The notes under the pieces were generated by a model. The model did no database searches, had not been told where the DNA came from, and saw only the letters and a list, made by a program, of their open reading frames with translations. From the NCBI GenBank assembly GCA_045863555.1, contig BTUU01000036.1, positions 1 through 19,922 of the forward strand: a stretch of DNA of 19,922 nucleotides, read 5' to 3'. Each line of letters opens with the position of its first letter. Position 1 is the first letter of the stretch. This stretch comes from JACRLV01 sp045863555 (GTDB lineage: Bacteria > Planctomycetota > Phycisphaerae > UBA1845 > Fen-1342). The position numbers and the translations under genes are program-made. Below, in pieces: positions 6,932 to 17,640 of this stretch.

Positions 6932-9223
6932 ATGTGGCCGTTTGACCGGATGACAACCCGGCGGAGCGAGATTCGCCGCGCCAAGGCCGAACGCATCGGC
7001 CCGTGGTACTCGCGTCTATCGGAAGTCATCGAGCCGAGCTGGGCGGTCGTCGCCTTTCTTTCCACGGTCGTTGCGTGCGTAATCCTGAACGTGGGCGGGG
7101 ACCAGTTCGACCTGATGGAGGGTCAGTCGACGCCCCGGGCGATCGTCGCGCGCGTCGATTTCGAAGTGCCTGACGATCAGCAGACGCGCGAGATGCGGAT
7201 TCGCGCGCGCGACAGTTCACCCAACCACTACAAGCTCGACGATTCGCTGCTCGAAGACATCCGCGGGCGTCTGGGCAGCGCGCTTACGCTGGCGCGCACG
7301 CATCGCGAGGACGTCGCCAAGCTCAAGGCGGAGTGCGAGAAGAACAAACTCCTGCTCGACGACGAGGCGATCGCAGCCATCATCGACTACGCGGCGGCCG
7401 AGGATGGCGGAGAGTTTCCGAAGCTGCTGGATTCGTGCATGGCGACGCTGCGCACGCGGGCGCTCGTGGACCCCGAGCCCGTCGGGGTGCGGCGAACAGC
7501 CACCCGGGCGATCCTTCTTGACGCGGAGAAAGCCCAGGAACTTCAGCTTACGGTCGCGCAGCTCACGTACACCAATGACATCGAGGCGGTCAAACGTCTG
7601 CTCGACGACTGCATCCGGGTCTTCCCGCCGCCGCTGCGTCCCAGCATGCTGAGCTCGCTCGCGGCGATGCTCGCCGGCGAAAAGCCACAGGACCCGGTGC
7701 GCGCGATCTATCGCTTTGATGCGGAACGGACCGGCCGCATCGCCCAGCAGGCGTACGAGGCCGTTCCGCAACAGTTCACGCGCTATACCGACGCGTCGCC
7801 GCTGGCCGACCGCGGCGAGCTGACCGAAGCGGAAATCCGACTGCTCCGCTATGAACACGCGGCGTTTCAACAGGCGCAGCTGGCGGTCGGAAGCAGCGCG
7901 ATTCTGAAGAACGTCATCGGGCGCAGCGTACTCGCGTGCCTGGTGATCTTCGGCGTCGTGGCGTACCTGTCGCGTCACCAACGGCATGTCCTGACGAATG
8001 CGTGGCGGCGGCTTACATCGACGGCATTTCTGCTCGTAATCTTCGCACTGGTTCGCTACGGCTTCGTCGCGGGCGATCTCCCGGCGCACTTCGGGATCGG
8101 GGCTCAGGCGCTCGCCGCGGCAACGATGACGATTGTGTACCCGGCGGGCGTCGTTTTCGGGATCGGCGGCGGGCTGGCCGTTCTGAATACGGTCGCGATG
8201 CAGCAGGGCGTGGGATTTTTCGTTACGCTGCTCGTGACGACCGGGGTCTTCGCCTTCGGTCTTCGGCAGGTGCGAAACCGCGGGAAGATCGTGCTCACCG
8301 GAATCGTCGCGGCGGGTCTGGCCGCGCTCACGACGATCGCCATCTCACTGATCGACGAGCAGCCCACGCGGCACGCGCTGACGCTTGCGGCGTGGGCGGG
8401 CGGGTCGACGCTGCTGGCCGCATTCGTCGTCGAGGGCATTCTGCCGGGGATCGAGCGGCTCTTCCGGCTGAGCACGGGCATGACGCTGCTCGAATGGTGC
8501 GACGCCAACAAGCCGCTCATGCGGATGATGGCGGCCGAAGCGCCGGGGACGTACAACCACAGTCTGCTGGTCGGGGCGCTGGCCGAAGCGGCGGCGGAGT
8601 CGATCGGGGCCAATGGGCTTTTGGCCCGGTGCGGCGCGTACTACCACGACATCGGGAAGATCAACAAGCCGGAGTATTTCGTCGAGAACCAGGCGCACGG
8701 GACGATCAGCCGGCACGAGCGTCTCGCACCGAACATGAGCCTGCTGATCATCATCAATCACGTCAAGGACGGGATCGAGATGGCGCGGGAATACGGTCTG
8801 CCGGGGGCGCTGCTGCCCTTCATCGCCGAGCACCACGGCACGACGCTTGTCGAGTATTTCTACAATGCCGCGAAGGGCCAGCGGCGACCGGGCGATCAGG
8901 AGATTTCCGACTCCGCCTACCGCTACGGCGGCCCCAAGCCGCAGAGCCGCGAGACGGCAATCCTCATGCTCGCGGACGGCGTCGAAGGCGCGGTGCGGGC
9001 CATGAGCGAGCCGACGCCGGGGCGCATCGAGGATACGGTCGCGGAAATCGTCCGCAAGCGGCTCGCGGACGGGCAATTTGACGAATGCGACCTGACATTC
9101 GCGGAGCTGGCCGACGTGCAGCGCAGCCTCGTCAAGACGCTTTGCAGCATCTACCACGCGCGAATCGTGTATCCTGAGGCCGATGACGAAAAGAAGCCGC
9201 CGACGCGCAGCGCCAGCGCCTGA
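6932..9223 (+). CDS. pgpH: 7TM-HD (PgpH/YqfF-type) cyclic-di-AMP phosphodiesterase
   Basis: The 763-residue protein has the full PgpH layout. A short cytoplasmic N-terminus leads to TM1 at about 36-57. An extracytoplasmic 7TMR-HDED domain extends to about 325. A block of hydrophobic helices runs from about 330 to 510, and a cytoplasmic HD domain fills the C-terminus. HD-domain metal and catalytic residues are intact: H543 (YNHS), H572-D573 (YHDIGK), H595, H610 (NHV), H634-H635 (EHHG) and D682 (LADG). PgpH enzymes hydrolyse c-di-AMP to pApA. The gene lies 34 bases after phoH and overlaps ybeY by 41 bases, the order phoH-yqfF-yqfG known from Bacillus. A weak GGATGAG precedes the ATG. c-di-AMP specificity comes from family knowledge and is not shown here. 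Confidence 0.92.
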   Translation: MWPFDRMTTRRSEIRRAKAERIGPWYSRLSEVIEPSWAVVAFLSTVVACVILNVGGDQFDLMEGQSTPRAIVARVDFEVPDDQQTREMRIRARDSSPNHYKLDDSLLEDIRGRLGSALTLARTHREDVAKLKAECEKNKLLLDDEAIAAIIDYAAAEDGGEFPKLLDSCMATLRTRALVDPEPVGVRRTATRAILLDAEKAQELQLTVAQLTYTNDIEAVKRLLDDCIRVFPPPLRPSMLSSLAAMLAGEKPQDPVRAIYRFDAERTGRIAQQAYEAVPQQFTRYTDASPLADRGELTEAEIRLLRYEHAAFQQAQLAVGSSAILKNVIGRSVLACLVIFGVVAYLSRHQRHVLTNAWRRLTSTAFLLVIFALVRYGFVAGDLPAHFGIGAQALAAATMTIVYPAGVVFGIGGGLAVLNTVAMQQGVGFFVTLLVTTGVFAFGLRQVRNRGKIVLTGIVAAGLAALTTIAISLIDEQPTRHALTLAAWAGGSTLLAAFVVEGILPGIERLFRLSTGMTLLEWCDANKPLMRMMAAEAPGTYNHSLLVGALAEAAAESIGANGLLARCGAYYHDIGKINKPEYFVENQAHGTISRHERLAPNMSLLIIINHVKDGIEMAREYGLPGALLPFIAEHHGTTLVEYFYNAAKGQRRPGDQEISDSAYRYGGPKPQSRETAILMLADGVEGAVRAMSEPTPGRIEDTVAEIVRKRLADGQFDECDLTFAELADVQRSLVKTLCSIYHARIVYPEADDEKKPPTRSASA

Positions 9224-9737
9224 TCGCCCCCGCCCGGGAGAAAGCCCGCACTCGTCACGGTCCATCGAAGTTCAGGTTCGGTCGACGGTTCGACGGGGCT
9301 GGGTCGACACGAACGCGATCGCCGACGCCGCGCACGCCGCGGCGCGGGCGGAGGGCTTCAGGGCCGGAACGCTTTCCATCGCGATCGTCGGCCGCGCCGC
9401 GATGGCCCGCCTGCACGCCGATCACTCCGGCGACCCGACACCGACCGATGTCCTGACGTTCGACCTCGGCTGCGACTCGCGGCGGGGGCGCATCGACGGC
9501 GAGATCATCGTCTGCGCGGATGTCGCGTACGCGGCCGCGCGGCGGCGAGGCGCCCTGGCCGAACTCGTGCTCTATGTCGTGCACGGCGTGCTGCACCTTG
9601 CGGGGCACGACGACCACGCCGACGCGGCGTATCGCCGGATGCACCGCCGGGAGGACGAGATCCTGACCGCGCTGGGATGGGGCCCGGTCTTCGCTATGAA
9701 TTCGCCTTCGGAGTCCGCAGCTCGAACTCGACGATGA
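9183..9737 (+). CDS. ybeY: Endoribonuclease YbeY (16S rRNA maturation factor)
   Basis: YbeY is a zinc-dependent endoribonuclease needed for 16S rRNA 3'-end maturation and ribosome quality control. The 184-residue protein carries the family core: TPTDVLTFD, then GEIIVCADVA, then the metal motif HGVLHLAGHDDH at 134-145. H134 and H138 sit where expected. The third family His falls one residue late: position 144 is Asp and 145 is His. The first 27 residues are Arg/Pro-rich and lie mostly in the 41-base overlap with pgpH; they are longer than in typical YbeY (about 150 residues) and probably disordered. TGAGG lies only three bases before the ATG, a tight spacing, and reinitiation after pgpH is likely. 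The 3' end overlaps the convergent gene by 44 bases. Confidence 0.92.
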   Translation: MTKRSRRRAAPAPDRPRPGESPHSSRSIEVQVRSTVRRGWVDTNAIADAAHAAARAEGFRAGTLSIAIVGRAAMARLHADHSGDPTPTDVLTFDLGCDSRRGRIDGEIIVCADVAYAAARRRGALAELVLYVVHGVLHLAGHDDHADAAYRRMHRREDEILTALGWGPVFAMNSPSESAARTRR

Positions 9738-10554
9738 TCGGGAGGTGATCGCTCGCCACGCGCGCCAGCTTCAGGGCGCTGCCGTGTGCGGAGACGGGAT
9801 TGAGCGGCCCGCGGTAGAACACCTTGTCCAGCCCACCCGCGGGGGCATAGGACGGGAAGGTGCGAATCGACCTCCCGTTTCCATGCGAATGGTTCGTGGC
9901 GCAATGGAAACCGAACGGCCCGAAGCAGCGGCCGCGAAGGAGGCCGCGCCAGTCATTCATATCGCCGCCGATGATGGCGGGCTGTTCGTGGGTCAGATGC
10001 TTCAGATCGGGCGAATCCAGAAGGCGCTGCACCTGCACCGCGCGCTCGGTCGCTGACAGACCGAGATGGACATTGAACACGTCGACATCCACCGCAGTCG
10101 GGCCGACCGGCACGTGGACCCGCGTGTGCTGCGCCCCGCGCGGTTTCCGCCAGGCGACCGTCAGGTCGATGTTGCGCTGCCGGCCGATCGGGAACCGCGA
10201 AAGCGTCGCGTTGCCATACTTGCCGAAGCGGCGGAAGACGTTCATTCCGACGGAGCGATATGGATACACCAGCGCGCGGGCGATTTCCGAGGCGAGATCG
10301 AGGCGATTGGAGCGCGCGGCGTGGCGGTCGACTTCCTGGAGCAGCACGATGTCGGCGTTGTGGTGGGCGAGAATCTCGATGATCCGCTCGGGGCGGAACT
10401 TGAAGTCGACGCCGATGGCCTTGTGGATGTTGTACGAGAGCACGCGCAGCCTGACGGCCGCGCCGTTCGACGGCTCCGCCACGGGCTCCCGATGCCCCTC
10501 CGCTTTCCCCACGCTTCCTGTCAATCCTCTGGTCAGCAGCATCGCAATCGTCAA
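9694..10554 (-). CDS. Endonuclease/exonuclease/phosphatase (EEP) family protein
   Basis: The protein has 286 residues from a TTG start and all EEP-fold landmarks: SYNIHK with N42, LLQEVD with E74 (metal ligand), GGDMND with D198 and N200, and ASDHLPI with the D269-H270 catalytic pair. EEP enzymes cleave phosphodiester or phosphomonoester bonds in DNA, RNA, phosphoinositides or sphingolipids, and the substrate cannot be read here. The N-terminal 35 residues are not conserved-looking and no clear export signal is present. The TTG at 10554 overlaps the upstream stop as TTGA, with GGAG 11 bases before it. An in-frame ATG at 10542 is the alternative start. It is the last gene of the minus-strand run from ppdK and overlaps ybeY tail to tail. 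Confidence 0.85.
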   Translation of the reverse strand: MTIAMLLTRGLTGSVGKAEGHREPVAEPSNGAAVRLRVLSYNIHKAIGVDFKFRPERIIEILAHHNADIVLLQEVDRHAARSNRLDLASEIARALVYPYRSVGMNVFRRFGKYGNATLSRFPIGRQRNIDLTVAWRKPRGAQHTRVHVPVGPTAVDVDVFNVHLGLSATERAVQVQRLLDSPDLKHLTHEQPAIIGGDMNDWRGLLRGRCFGPFGFHCATNHSHGNGRSIRTFPSYAPAGGLDKVFYRGPLNPVSAHGSALKLARVASDHLPIIVEFELRTPKANS

Positions 10555-11450
10555 TCGTCCGCCGGCTCCATGCGGAGCGGGCTCGCCGGCTCATCCAACC
10601 GTTCGGTTTCGCCCTGCCACCGCTCCGGAAATTCGTTGTACGGCACTTCGATCGATCGATATCGGACCCGGTCGAAATCGAGTCGAAGTTCTGCCTCCCC
10701 TACCGGCCAGTTCACCACGTACCTGCGCGGCGTATAGGGAGCATCCGCGCCCGCCTCGTCGATCCGTCGATAGCCGCCGAGTTCGGCGTCCATCAGGATC
10801 GTGCCCGCCGCGTCTCGATCGATGATTCGGACGGGCAAGTACGGCGCCAGACGGTCGAGGTGCATCTCCCGGCGGGCGCCTGGCCAGCCGTCCTGATCGC
10901 GGGCGGTGAAGATCAGCCAGCGGAATTCACCCTGCTGAAACAGCAGTGGCGGATCGCCGTCGGGCAGCGAGACGGCAACGGGCGTCAGCAACCAGGCGTC
11001 GAGGAGTTGGCGCGGCGTGACCACGATCCGCGGCGTTTGTCCCGCGTCGAGGGCGGTCCAGGTCCCCCACCACAACTTTCTGACCTCCGGCAGGTTCACC
11101 CAGAGCCAGTACCGGTCCTCATTCGACCCGATCTGTGCGATCGTATCACCGAGCGAATGGCGGATCGCGAACAGCAGATTGTGCGGTTTTTCCACGACGA
11201 CCGCCGTGGGCTGGGCAAAGAAGCTTCGTTTTTGACCATCGGTGTCACGGAATCGAAAAGTCACGAGGCCTGAACAGTTGAGCGGACCGTCAATCCGTTC
11301 CAGGTTGGACGTGATGCGTTCCATCGCCGCGCGTGCTTCCGCCGCGGGACGGATCTCGACGGGATGCTGAACGCAGCCGCACAGTGCAACGGCGATCGGC
11401 AGAAACGCCGCCGCCCGCAGGTTCCGCCCGACGTGCCGCCGCCTAGTCAT
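10551..11450 (-). CDS. LolA/LolB-like periplasmic lipoprotein, unknown function
   Basis: A 299-residue protein begins with an Arg-rich start, a hydrophobic segment and the lipobox VALCGC, with Cys26 as the lipidated residue. The mature part is soluble and rich in beta strands. Features such as LNCSGLVTFRF and KPHNLLFAIRH, with successive paired strands, resemble the LolA/LolB half-barrel fold that binds lipid or lipoprotein acyl chains. That assignment is by character, not by a diagnostic motif. The ATG overlaps the stop of the upstream gene by eight bases, and its own stop shares TTGA with the downstream EEP gene, so translation is probably coupled along all three. An envelope role is inferred from the signal peptide alone. 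Confidence 0.8.
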   Translation of the reverse strand: MTRRRHVGRNLRAAAFLPIAVALCGCVQHPVEIRPAAEARAAMERITSNLERIDGPLNCSGLVTFRFRDTDGQKRSFFAQPTAVVVEKPHNLLFAIRHSLGDTIAQIGSNEDRYWLWVNLPEVRKLWWGTWTALDAGQTPRIVVTPRQLLDAWLLTPVAVSLPDGDPPLLFQQGEFRWLIFTARDQDGWPGARREMHLDRLAPYLPVRIIDRDAAGTILMDAELGGYRRIDEAGADAPYTPRRYVVNWPVGEAELRLDFDRVRYRSIEVPYNEFPERWQGETERLDEPASPLRMEPADD

Positions 11451-12012
11451 CGGCCGGCTCCGCTGCCGCGAGCGGCGCGCCGCTCGCGGCGGCCTCGGGG
11501 CCCGATTCGTCCAGCGAATCGACGCTTGCCGCTTCGAGCAGCGATTCCAACTGCGAACTCAGCCGGTCGATCTCCTCCTCATCCAGTTCCGGTCGCGGCA
11601 CATCGCAGCGTTCCTTTGTTGAAACAACCGAGAAACGCCAGTACTCGCCGTCTTCGCGCGTTTCGGCGGTCTCAAACTTGAGCGCTTTCTTGCGCCAGAG
11701 AAGCAGCGCCAGGACGAACCGGAACCGCAGTTGCTCCGGCGATTCAACTTTTGCCAAGCGGTGGAAGAACCCGAGCACCGCCTCGCGGTCGAACGCGACC
11801 ACTTTTCGCGCGGCGGGCAGCGGCCGGTGCGTTCGCCAGCTACCCAGCGGGGCCGGTTCGGCCGGCGGTTGACAGGCGTTGCAGAAATCGCGCCGCTCAT
11901 ATCCGGCGGGCGTGTCATAGAGAAAGGCGGTGAGGCTCGCACCCGGTTCGAAAACAACCTGACAGCCGTGGCAGCAGTCGCTGCGCCGCGGCATCTGCCA
12001 GTCTGTGGCCAT
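11443..12012 (-). CDS. Conserved-looking hypothetical protein with paired CxxC motifs
   Basis: I do not recognise this 189-residue protein as a named family. Near the N-terminus it has C13-C14-x2-C17 and, 27 residues later, C44-x2-C47, a spacing typical of a small zinc ribbon. Residues about 78-135 form a basic, hydrophobic helical and strand region (FFHRLAKVESPEQLRF and LLLWRKKALKFE). The C-terminal 50 residues are acidic and Ala-rich with a short coiled-coil-like stretch. There is no signal peptide. The start at 12012 is set by AGGGAGG seven bases upstream. The frame stays open to an ATG at 12156 that forms TGATG with the ppdK stop, but those 48 extra codons are Arg/Gly/Ala-rich and not protein-like. 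It lies between ppdK and a lipoprotein gene in a likely operon. Confidence 0.75.
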   Translation of the reverse strand: MATDWQMPRRSDCCHGCQVVFEPGASLTAFLYDTPAGYERRDFCNACQPPAEPAPLGSWRTHRPLPAARKVVAFDREAVLGFFHRLAKVESPEQLRFRFVLALLLWRKKALKFETAETREDGEYWRFSVVSTKERCDVPRPELDEEEIDRLSSQLESLLEAASVDSLDESGPEAAASGAPLAAAEPADD

Positions 12013-12019
12013 GCGTCGA

Positions 12020-12026
12020 CCTCCCT
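12020..12026 (-). promoter_or_regulatory. Strong Shine-Dalgarno choosing the start of the CxxC protein
   Basis: On the minus strand AGGGAGG lies seven bases before the ATG at 12012. It is the main reason for rejecting the longer reading that starts at 12156. Confidence 0.65.
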
Positions 12027-12155
12027 CGTCGGCGGCGCCGCTCCGTCGTGCGCCGCGTTCGATTATAGAGAGATGCCGATCAAGCCGGTAACTCGGCGGG
12101 CGGCGGAAGCAGAGGGTCGCCGACGCTTCCGCGCCGGCGCCCCCTTCCCGGATCA

Positions 12156-14936
<2,781 letters not shown>

Positions 14937-14942
14937 TGCGAG

Positions 14943-14962
14943 AAATCCTGGACAAATCCTGG
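14943..14962 (-). promoter_or_regulatory. Tandem Shine-Dalgarno-like repeat before ppdK
   Basis: AATCCTGG occurs twice, at 14943-14950 and 14955-14962, so the minus-strand leader carries CCAGGATT in duplicate 12 bases apart. The copy nearer the gene is correctly spaced for the ATG at 14936. The second may be a standby ribosome site or simple duplication. Confidence 0.4.
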
Positions 14963-15025
14963 TACGGAATGTGGAATGGGCGGCGTCTACCGCACCCCGG
15001 ACGCCGTCCCCACTGCAAACCGGGA

Positions 15026-15055
15026 ATTCTATGGCCGGGGCCCGTGCCACGCGAA
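15026..15055 (-). promoter_or_regulatory. Candidate promoter for ppdK
   Basis: On the minus strand TAGAAT (15031-15026) matches the -10 consensus at five of six positions. The upstream partner, TTCGCG at about 18 bases, is poor. The leader would be roughly 80 nt. It lies in the 251-base divergent gap shared with the plus-strand gene at 15188. Confidence 0.3.
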
Positions 15056-15099
15056 CCGGTCGCGATCGGCCGGACCGCATTCTGCGTACGGGAAAACGG

Positions 15100-15127
15100 T
15101 TGCATTTGCCGCGCAAAGGCGTACGAT
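15100..15127 (+). promoter_or_regulatory. Candidate promoter for the DUF4175-like gene
   Basis: TTGCAT (15100-15105) and TACGAT (15122-15127) are 16 bases apart, and an overlapping alternative -10, TAAGAT, is at 15127-15132. The start site would fall near 15134, about 54 bases before the ATG at 15188. Confidence 0.35.
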
Positions 15128-15174
15128 AAGATATGTTCGGGGTACCGCGCGGCCGAACCCGGGCCGCGAACATC

Positions 15175-15180
15175 GGGAGG
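15175..15180 (+). promoter_or_regulatory. Strong Shine-Dalgarno choosing the start at 15188
   Basis: GGGAGG lies seven bases upstream of the ATG at 15188. The reading frame is open much further back, to 14930, but that part overlaps the ppdK start and its leader and is not protein-like. Confidence 0.65.
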
Positions 15181-15187
15181 TCCGCGC

Positions 15188-16684
15188 ATGCCAGGTACGC
15201 TTCTCGCCACGCTCACCCGGATTCACCGCCGGCTCACGCTTTCGGCCGTACTCTTCTACGCCTCGTGCGGGCTGCTCCTGGCCGCGATCGCCGCGGCGCT
15301 GCTCGGCGTGAATCAGCTGCTGACCAACCGTGCGGCACCGCCGTGGGTCTGGGGCTCGCTTTTCGCGGCCGGACCGCTTCTCGGCGCCATCATCGGGCGT
15401 GTCAGCCGCCGCGATCTCAAGGCCGCCGCGGCCGTCGCGGACGGGCGGGCGCACCTGAAGGATCGAACCGTTTCCGCGCTTGAGTTTCTTTCGGCCCATC
15501 GCGACCGTCCGCTCGAGGCGCTCCAGATCGAGGATGCGGCCGCGCATCTCGAGAGCGTGAATCCCGCCGCCGTCGTACCGATCCGCACACCTCGGCCGCT
15601 GCCCTACGCGGCGGCGCTGTCGCTCGTGGCGGCAGTCCTGCTGCTGTGGCCGATCGAGCCGCCGCCAGTAAGGGCTGGTCCCAGCCCTGCCTCGGAGAAC
15701 GTTGTCGCGACGGCGGACGAGATCATTGAGCGACTGGAAGCGCTTCAGGAAAAGGCCCGCGAGAATGAGGACGCCGACTTGGAAAAACTCGCCGAGGAGC
15801 TGATCGACGAGGCCGAGGCGATGAAGCAGGACGGGACGGAACTGAAGGACGCTCTTGCCGCCATCTCGGAGATCCAGGCTGCGCTCGCCGCGTACCAGCA
15901 GCAGTTCAACCTGAGCGTCGTGGACGCGCAGCTCCAGGCGCTCGGCGAAGCGATGAGCCTCGCCGCGCCGCTCGAAGCGGCGGGACAGGCGCTTCAGAAA
16001 GGCGACTACGACAAGGCCGCCGAGGAACTGGAGAAACTCGAAAACGCGAATTTCGACAAGAAAGAGGCGCAAACGGCGGCGGCGAAGATGAAGAAGGTAC
16101 AGGCGGGCATGATCGAGGCCGGCCAGGGGCAGCTCGCGGAGGCGACGGGCGAGCTGATCGAGGGGATGTGCGAGGGCGACAACGAGAGCCTGTGCAAGGG
16201 CGGCAAGAAGATCGCCAAGGCGGCCCGCGGTCAGGGCAAGAAGAAGAAATACAGCGACTACATCGTGATGCAGCTCGACGAACTCGGCGAGTGCAAGGGC
16301 AAATGCAGCAGCAAGGTGAAGGTCAAAGGGAAGCGCCCGGAAAAATCGACGGAACCGAGCAGCAACTGGGGCCTGACGACGAGCGGCAACACGCAGGGCG
16401 ACAAGACCTCCCTCAAGAGCACGCGCGAGGAGGACGAGATCGCCGGCACCGCAGGCGAGGAAGGGCCCACTGAGATCGAAACCGTCCACTCCGTCGAAGG
16501 CCGCCAGCAGGCCCAACGCGCCTATGCCGAGCGCTATCGCGAATACCGGAAGATGTCCGACGCGGTTCTCGAAAGCGAGCCGATTCCCCTCGGCCATCGC
16601 TCGCTCATCCGGCGCTACTTCGAGCTGATCCGGCCGCAGAACGAGGAAACGCCCGAGGCGGCCAAGGGCGGGAAAACCGATTAG
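15188..16684 (+). CDS. DUF4175-like membrane protein with long coiled-coil domain
   Basis: The 498-residue protein has two N-terminal membrane helices (about 16-41 and 53-71) and a third at about 137-156. A long, highly charged Glu/Lys/Ala region follows, with heptad-like helices from about 175 to 350 and a Lys-rich low-complexity segment. The conserved-looking end (YREYRKMSDAVLESEPIPLG, then RSLIRRYFELIRP) resembles the terminus of DUF4175-type proteins that accompany MoxR/DUF58/BatA gene clusters. None of those partners lies in this window. The charged domain probably faces the periplasm or cytoplasm as a scaffold; the topology and role are not known to me. The start is fixed by GGGAGG seven bases upstream. 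A PstS-like gene begins 47 bases downstream. Confidence 0.8.
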   Translation: MPGTLLATLTRIHRRLTLSAVLFYASCGLLLAAIAAALLGVNQLLTNRAAPPWVWGSLFAAGPLLGAIIGRVSRRDLKAAAAVADGRAHLKDRTVSALEFLSAHRDRPLEALQIEDAAAHLESVNPAAVVPIRTPRPLPYAAALSLVAAVLLLWPIEPPPVRAGPSPASENVVATADEIIERLEALQEKARENEDADLEKLAEELIDEAEAMKQDGTELKDALAAISEIQAALAAYQQQFNLSVVDAQLQALGEAMSLAAPLEAAGQALQKGDYDKAAEELEKLENANFDKKEAQTAAAKMKKVQAGMIEAGQGQLAEATGELIEGMCEGDNESLCKGGKKIAKAARGQGKKKKYSDYIVMQLDELGECKGKCSSKVKVKGKRPEKSTEPSSNWGLTTSGNTQGDKTSLKSTREEDEIAGTAGEEGPTEIETVHSVEGRQQAQRAYAERYREYRKMSDAVLESEPIPLGHRSLIRRYFELIRPQNEETPEAAKGGKTD

Positions 16685-16731
16685 CCGATTGCGCGGTTGC
16701 CCGGCTCCGCACCGTCAGATACCGTAGCCGC

Positions 16732-17640
16732 ATGGCAGCATCTGCATGCACCGCGCCGCTTCGGCGGACCGCGTTTCTCCTCCTCGCGACCGTCCTTCTC
16801 TGCGCTCTCGGCTGCATCGGCGGCCGATCCGGCGGGCGCGCGAGCTTCAGCCGTCTCGCCGTCGCGGGCGCGCAGATACCCGTGGAGTTGGTCGAGTCCT
16901 GGACCCGCTCAACCCGCAGCGCTCAGTTCGAGCTCCGCCGGATCGACCCGATCTACCTCTCGCAGCACGGCTTCGACAGCCTCGCGAGCGGAGAGGCGCT
17001 CGTGGCGATCACCGACCGCCCCCCGTCGCGAAACGAGATCGAGTCGTTCGGCGACCGGCAACTCGAGGGCGTCCGCATCGGGTTCTACGGGTACGCGCTC
17101 TACGTCAGCCGCACCAATCCGCTCGACAGCGTCTACGCCGGCCATCTCCGTTACCTCTTCCAGCGCAAGCTCACCGATTGGAAAGAGCTGGGCGGCCCGG
17201 CTGTGGGACTCGAAGGCCCGATCCGGCTGATCGGCCCGGAAAAAGGCACGCGCGGCGGCGAGATCCTGCTTCGTCAGGCGCAGATCTGGTTTGATCAGCC
17301 GACCTGGGAGACGCGACCGACCGACGCGCAGGTGGTCGAGGATGTCGCGGCCGATCCGATGGCGATCGGCTTCGCGGCGATCGGTCTCGACCAGCAGGTG
17401 CGTTACCTCGGGCTGCGGATGGAGCGGAACTCGGCGCCGGCGTTTCCGTCGCTCGAAGAAATCGAGTCGGAGCGATATGGCCTCGCAAAGGTGATTTACG
17501 TCTTTTACGTCGCGCCGGCCAGCCCTGAAGTGAGCGCCCTGCTCGACTACCTGTTCAGCGACGAGGGCGCAGCGGCCCTTCGGTCGACAAACGTCTGGCC
17601 GCTCCCCCGCCGCCGCGCCACGGTGATGCTCGGCTCATGA
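16732..17640 (+). CDS. PstS-like substrate-binding lipoprotein (phosphate-type)
   Basis: A 302-residue protein has a signal peptide with lipobox CALGC (Cys28) and a short periplasmic binding domain of the PstS type. Family landmarks are in order: ITDRPPSRNEI (ligand-loop region), YALYVSRTNPLDSV, the LRYLFQRKLTDWKELGGP segment, the phosphate-loop-like GPEKGTRGGE, and the PMAIGFAAIGL segment. Such proteins bind phosphate or a related oxyanion outside the membrane. No pstC, pstA, pstB or phoU gene is present here, so it may act as an orphan binding or sensing protein. No Shine-Dalgarno precedes the ATG. The stop overlaps the next start as ATGA, indicating translational coupling to the enolase-superfamily gene. 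Confidence 0.85.
   Translation: MAASACTAPLRRTAFLLLATVLLCALGCIGGRSGGRASFSRLAVAGAQIPVELVESWTRSTRSAQFELRRIDPIYLSQHGFDSLASGEALVAITDRPPSRNEIESFGDRQLEGVRIGFYGYALYVSRTNPLDSVYAGHLRYLFQRKLTDWKELGGPAVGLEGPIRLIGPEKGTRGGEILLRQAQIWFDQPTWETRPTDAQVVEDVAADPMAIGFAAIGLDQQVRYLGLRMERNSAPAFPSLEEIESERYGLAKVIYVFYVAPASPEVSALLDYLFSDEGAAALRSTNVWPLPRRRATVMLGS

Noticed and set aside
14937..15173. 79-residue N-terminal extension of PPDK
   Set aside because: The sequence is Arg/Pro-rich with no family similarity; PPDK begins at MAKTKYVYFFGAGKAEG.
15029..16597. 522-codon open frame on minus, opposite the DUF4175-like gene
   Set aside because: It is antisense to a gene with a strong ribosome site and recognisable membrane topology; its Leu/Arg-rich composition is that of a reverse-strand shadow.
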